A stretch of DNA of 64,000 bases. Source: Lycocorax pyrrhopterus obiensis (Eukaryota; Chordata; Aves; Passeriformes; Paradisaeidae). The notes below the pieces were generated by a model. The model made no database searches, was not told the DNA's origin, and saw only the letters and a list, made by a program, of their open reading frames with translations. The first letter of the stretch is position 1. Every line of letters begins with the position of its first letter. Made by a program: the position numbers and the translations under genes. Shown in pieces: positions 61,001 through 64,000 of this stretch. The stretch covers positions 12,394,227-12,458,226 of the forward strand of contig JACSVZ010000012.1 of assembly GCA_014706295.1 (NCBI GenBank), in the 5' to 3' direction.

Positions 61001-64000
61001 ATGGAAAGGGAGAGCAGGGCACACCTCCTCAGGAAAACCTGGGAGAATTGGGAGAGAGGGATTCCAATGAGCTGATCAGCTCCTTGTCTCCAGGAGGATG
61101 GTGAAGGATCTGGAGAAGAGCAGTCAGTCAGACAGAAGCACCCTGCCACCCCTTCTCCCTGTGCAGGAGCCTCTGAGCCACCAGCCCGTGCTGCTTTCTC
61201 GAGGCTCCCAGTTTTTGCACAACAAATGTGATGAGGCAACCTCTGAAACTGTGATAATCTGACAGTGCTTTATCATCCCCTGCCCCCATCCTTTCCTGAA
61301 GCACGGAAACAAACCCTCTAGGGCAGGGGCTTCTCAAACCAGCACCATGACTCTGATGTGGCAAGTCACCTTCTGCTAAACCCCAACTACAGAGCAGACA
61401 CAGCCCGTGTTCTTGAGGATGGAGCGCTCCCCGTACTCCAGACCTACTTCTGCAAGACTAGGAAATAATTGATACTTTCTCATGCCCATTTTGGAGTTCT
61501 TCAAACATTTTTCCAACTTCATGTTCTTGCATAACAACTATGCCTTTCTTGTATTCTGCCAAAAACACCCCTGACAATACAATAAAGAAAAACGTCCTTG
61601 CTGAGTGTGCAGGTACTGACCAACTTCGATGATTAAATTATTCTACAAATATCAGTGAAAAGAAGTAATAAAAATACAAAATTATGTAGCAGAGTATTAT
61701 CTATTATGCTATTATTTTGAAGACAGCTGCCATCAAAAGATATATATCCCTGGTGAAAATCAATGCAAATGGAATTTATCTAACAAATTTGTATTATTTT
61801 TTTGAATGTCTCTCCTTTCCAATCCCTCCTTTTCCTGCACAATATTCTCAGTGTTTGACCATCTCAATCAAACACTAGAGGAGAAAATAACACGATACAG
61901 AAGTCACTCTTCTGATCAAATTAGGCTAACACGGATCAATATGAAACCTTAGTGTGCCTGCAATCTCAGAGTCTTCAGTGTCCAGGCATTCAGTAATCTG
62001 TGAGAAAGAAGTAATATCTGTTTCTTTGACATGGACATTTTCTTTTAGTCAGTCTGTCACTTCCCATTTCAGTTAACAAAATGTTGGATGCAGCTCATCA
62101 TTGGACAAATATTACAGTCCTATAGAGTACAAAACAGGAGGAATTGTTTCAGACTGAAAATATAATACAAAAACCAGATCTACAAGGAATTCCACAAACT
62201 TCAAAAGACAGAGATACGTAAACGTGAAAACGTAATGCTACACATACACCTTATTTTTCCATACACCTTTCAGAAATGTTTAAAGTTTATTTTGGAAGAA
62301 AAAAAGTATAATAATAAAAATCATGTAAAACGGGAAAAAAAAAAAAAAAACCACACAGCACCTTGTGGCAATGCAACTTCCTGGCCTTGCAAACAGGCCT
62401 TGTTTATCCTTCTAATCAATGCAAATATTTACAGTGATCACAGAGAGAAGACCTGGCTACTAAATCAGTTAACTATTCAACCTGCTAACACAAACAGGCA
62501 TGTTTTCATAACCCAGAGATGCAAGCATCTCGTGGTCAATGCACAAAACATCTGGATTGATGAGTGGTGTGGGCACATAGAAAACAGCAATCTGCAAAAT
62601 TAACTCCATTTATTCCTCTTTACTATTTACTGTATTTCCAGCTGTCAGACTTACATAGCTGGAATCTGAAGTGAGAATGAAGCAAATAATGCCCAAGATT
62701 GACACTTGACTGTGCGTTACCCACTTTAAAACTGCACTGCCAACTGTTTCAAGACTCCCTGAAACCTCCAAGCCCTCTACCGAGGATGAACACCACCACT
62801 CATCCCATGAAAGGTCACACAACTATTTGCTATGTAAAGAGAAATACAGATACATGTGGAAAATCAGGGGCATTCCTGCCACTCTAAAATTGCAGAAACA
62901 CGTGAAATTAACAAAAAGAAAATGTCCTTTCTTACTATTCTACCTTGATGGGAAAATTAAAAAAAGAAAGAAAACCAAAACACCCTGCACCCATTACATG
63001 ACATACTAAAATTCCTCGGACTTTGCTTTGTATCCAGACTAATTCTGATTTCTGCTTCAATGTGAAACTCCTTACACCACACCTAGAGAAGCAGTGAAAT
63101 TGTAAGAGCAGTATACAAAAAATATTTCTATCTGAAATAACTCTCATCTTAGAGTGCTTTCCATTTCAAAAACTCGTTAGTTGTAATGGAACTCACTTTG
63201 TAAGTGTTACACACAAGAGAAAATGTGTCTTAAGTAGCAGAAAGTCATTGATAGCCTATACAAACATCTACCAATAGAGTTGGACTTCCATATCTGCATA
63301 ATTCACAAATGTTAATTAAAACTCTGCAGAAGATCTTCAAGTATAATGCCTGAATTTTTAGATTACATGACACTTGAAAAGTTCATAAAGCACACATCTT
63401 ACTGATGCACAACATAAAAACTGATTTTCAAGAATGAGGGTCAACATGGCACCACAGCATTATTACAAGGAACTCAATTTACTGTTTCAGCTTCTTCATT
63501 TTAAGATATTGCATTTTTATCAATTTTTTCCACACTTTAATTTGTTTGATTATTAGGCAAATACCATATCAAAGCAGTGAGACTAAAGAGAAATTTCACG
63601 CTCTTGAACTTCAGTAAGAAATGCCCACCAGCAAGAAAGTGAATACAATGCAATCTTGAATTGCCAAGGCTCATCTCAGTCCCAAAGAGAGCAGGTAGGT
63701 GGTGCTTAGAAAAATACAGTTGTCTGGAAAGACTAAATGCATTATGAGAAGCTTTTCTTTCACAGGACTATTATTTCCTGATTATAATAGCGTCACCTGA
63801 TATTTTTTCTACATCAGCAGGAAATAACAACACTTTGGTATTTTAAAAATCTCTTTGAATGTGTAAAATAATTTAAACATACGGTGTTCTGCATTATCTT
63901 TCAATGGGATTTTGCTCTGAGTGGGTATGGATATGATTATAGCATTAGCTTTTCCTCTTTTGCATTTAGAACATTTTTCCTCCGCTCATGTTGATAGGGG
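58071..64000. other. 6-kb AT-rich non-coding stretch
   Basis: No gene, CpG island or recognisable transposon. The minus-strand ORF at 58952-59317 is built on T-rich DNA and looks like chance. A-runs lie at 58988-59002, 59157-59168 and 62336-62350. A GC-richer patch at 61080-61330 keeps overlapping minus frames open without splice support. Confidence 0.4.

Noticed and set aside
1..64000. CRISPR arrays, bacterial operons, phage or integrated viral genes, tRNA or rRNA genes
   Set aside because: None seen. The only tandem array is the minisatellite, whose units have no spacer and repeat alternation, and no tRNA-like cloverleaf was recognised.

Overview
The window looks like 64 kb of a sauropsid, most likely bird, nuclear genome. 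It is AT-rich and has no long reading frames or operons. The clearly recognisable interspersed repeats are truncated CR1 LINEs (about 5.4-6.3 kb, 14.7-15.2 kb and a stub at 55.2 kb) plus one fossil MIR-type SINE at 30.3-30.4 kb. No Alu or L1 is visible and repeat density is low, as expected of a bird autosome or Z. Nearly all short ORFs are chance frames.

Gene content is sparse and is inferred only from splice signals. The best candidate is a plus-strand split gene. Its three exons at 9092-9237, 11505-11604 and 14079-14187 have matching phases (ending 2, 0 and 1), good donors and open frames. A possible terminal exon at 26035-26120 fits the same phase. Further exon-like segments lie at 611-748, 28073-28150, 30617-30722, 44298-44357 and 49564-49728. 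They could belong to the same large gene or another one, and some are probably chance. I do not recognise the protein, so no symbol is given.

Most of the rest resembles intronic or intergenic DNA holding candidate cis-regulatory blocks: 15.83-15.99, 16.74-17.05, 43.98-44.27, 53.14-53.67, 57.06-57.26 and 57.94-58.07 kb. They contain octamer (ATGCAAAT), homeobox (TAATTAG), RUNX and TGACAG words, and several keep CpGs in AT-rich surroundings. A strong CpG island at 55.85-56.11 kb is followed by a promoter-like stretch at 56.84-56.99 kb with two inverted CCAAT boxes and long homopurine or homopyrimidine tracts. A second, weaker CpG-rich patch is at 3.08-3.32 kb.

The most conspicuous structural feature is a 568-bp minisatellite at 24.88-25.45 kb. 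It has about 14 units of 39 or 42 bp, and because both lengths are multiples of three it keeps long frames open on both strands. No bacterial, phage, CRISPR or viral system is present. Conservation claims are inference, since no alignment could be run.
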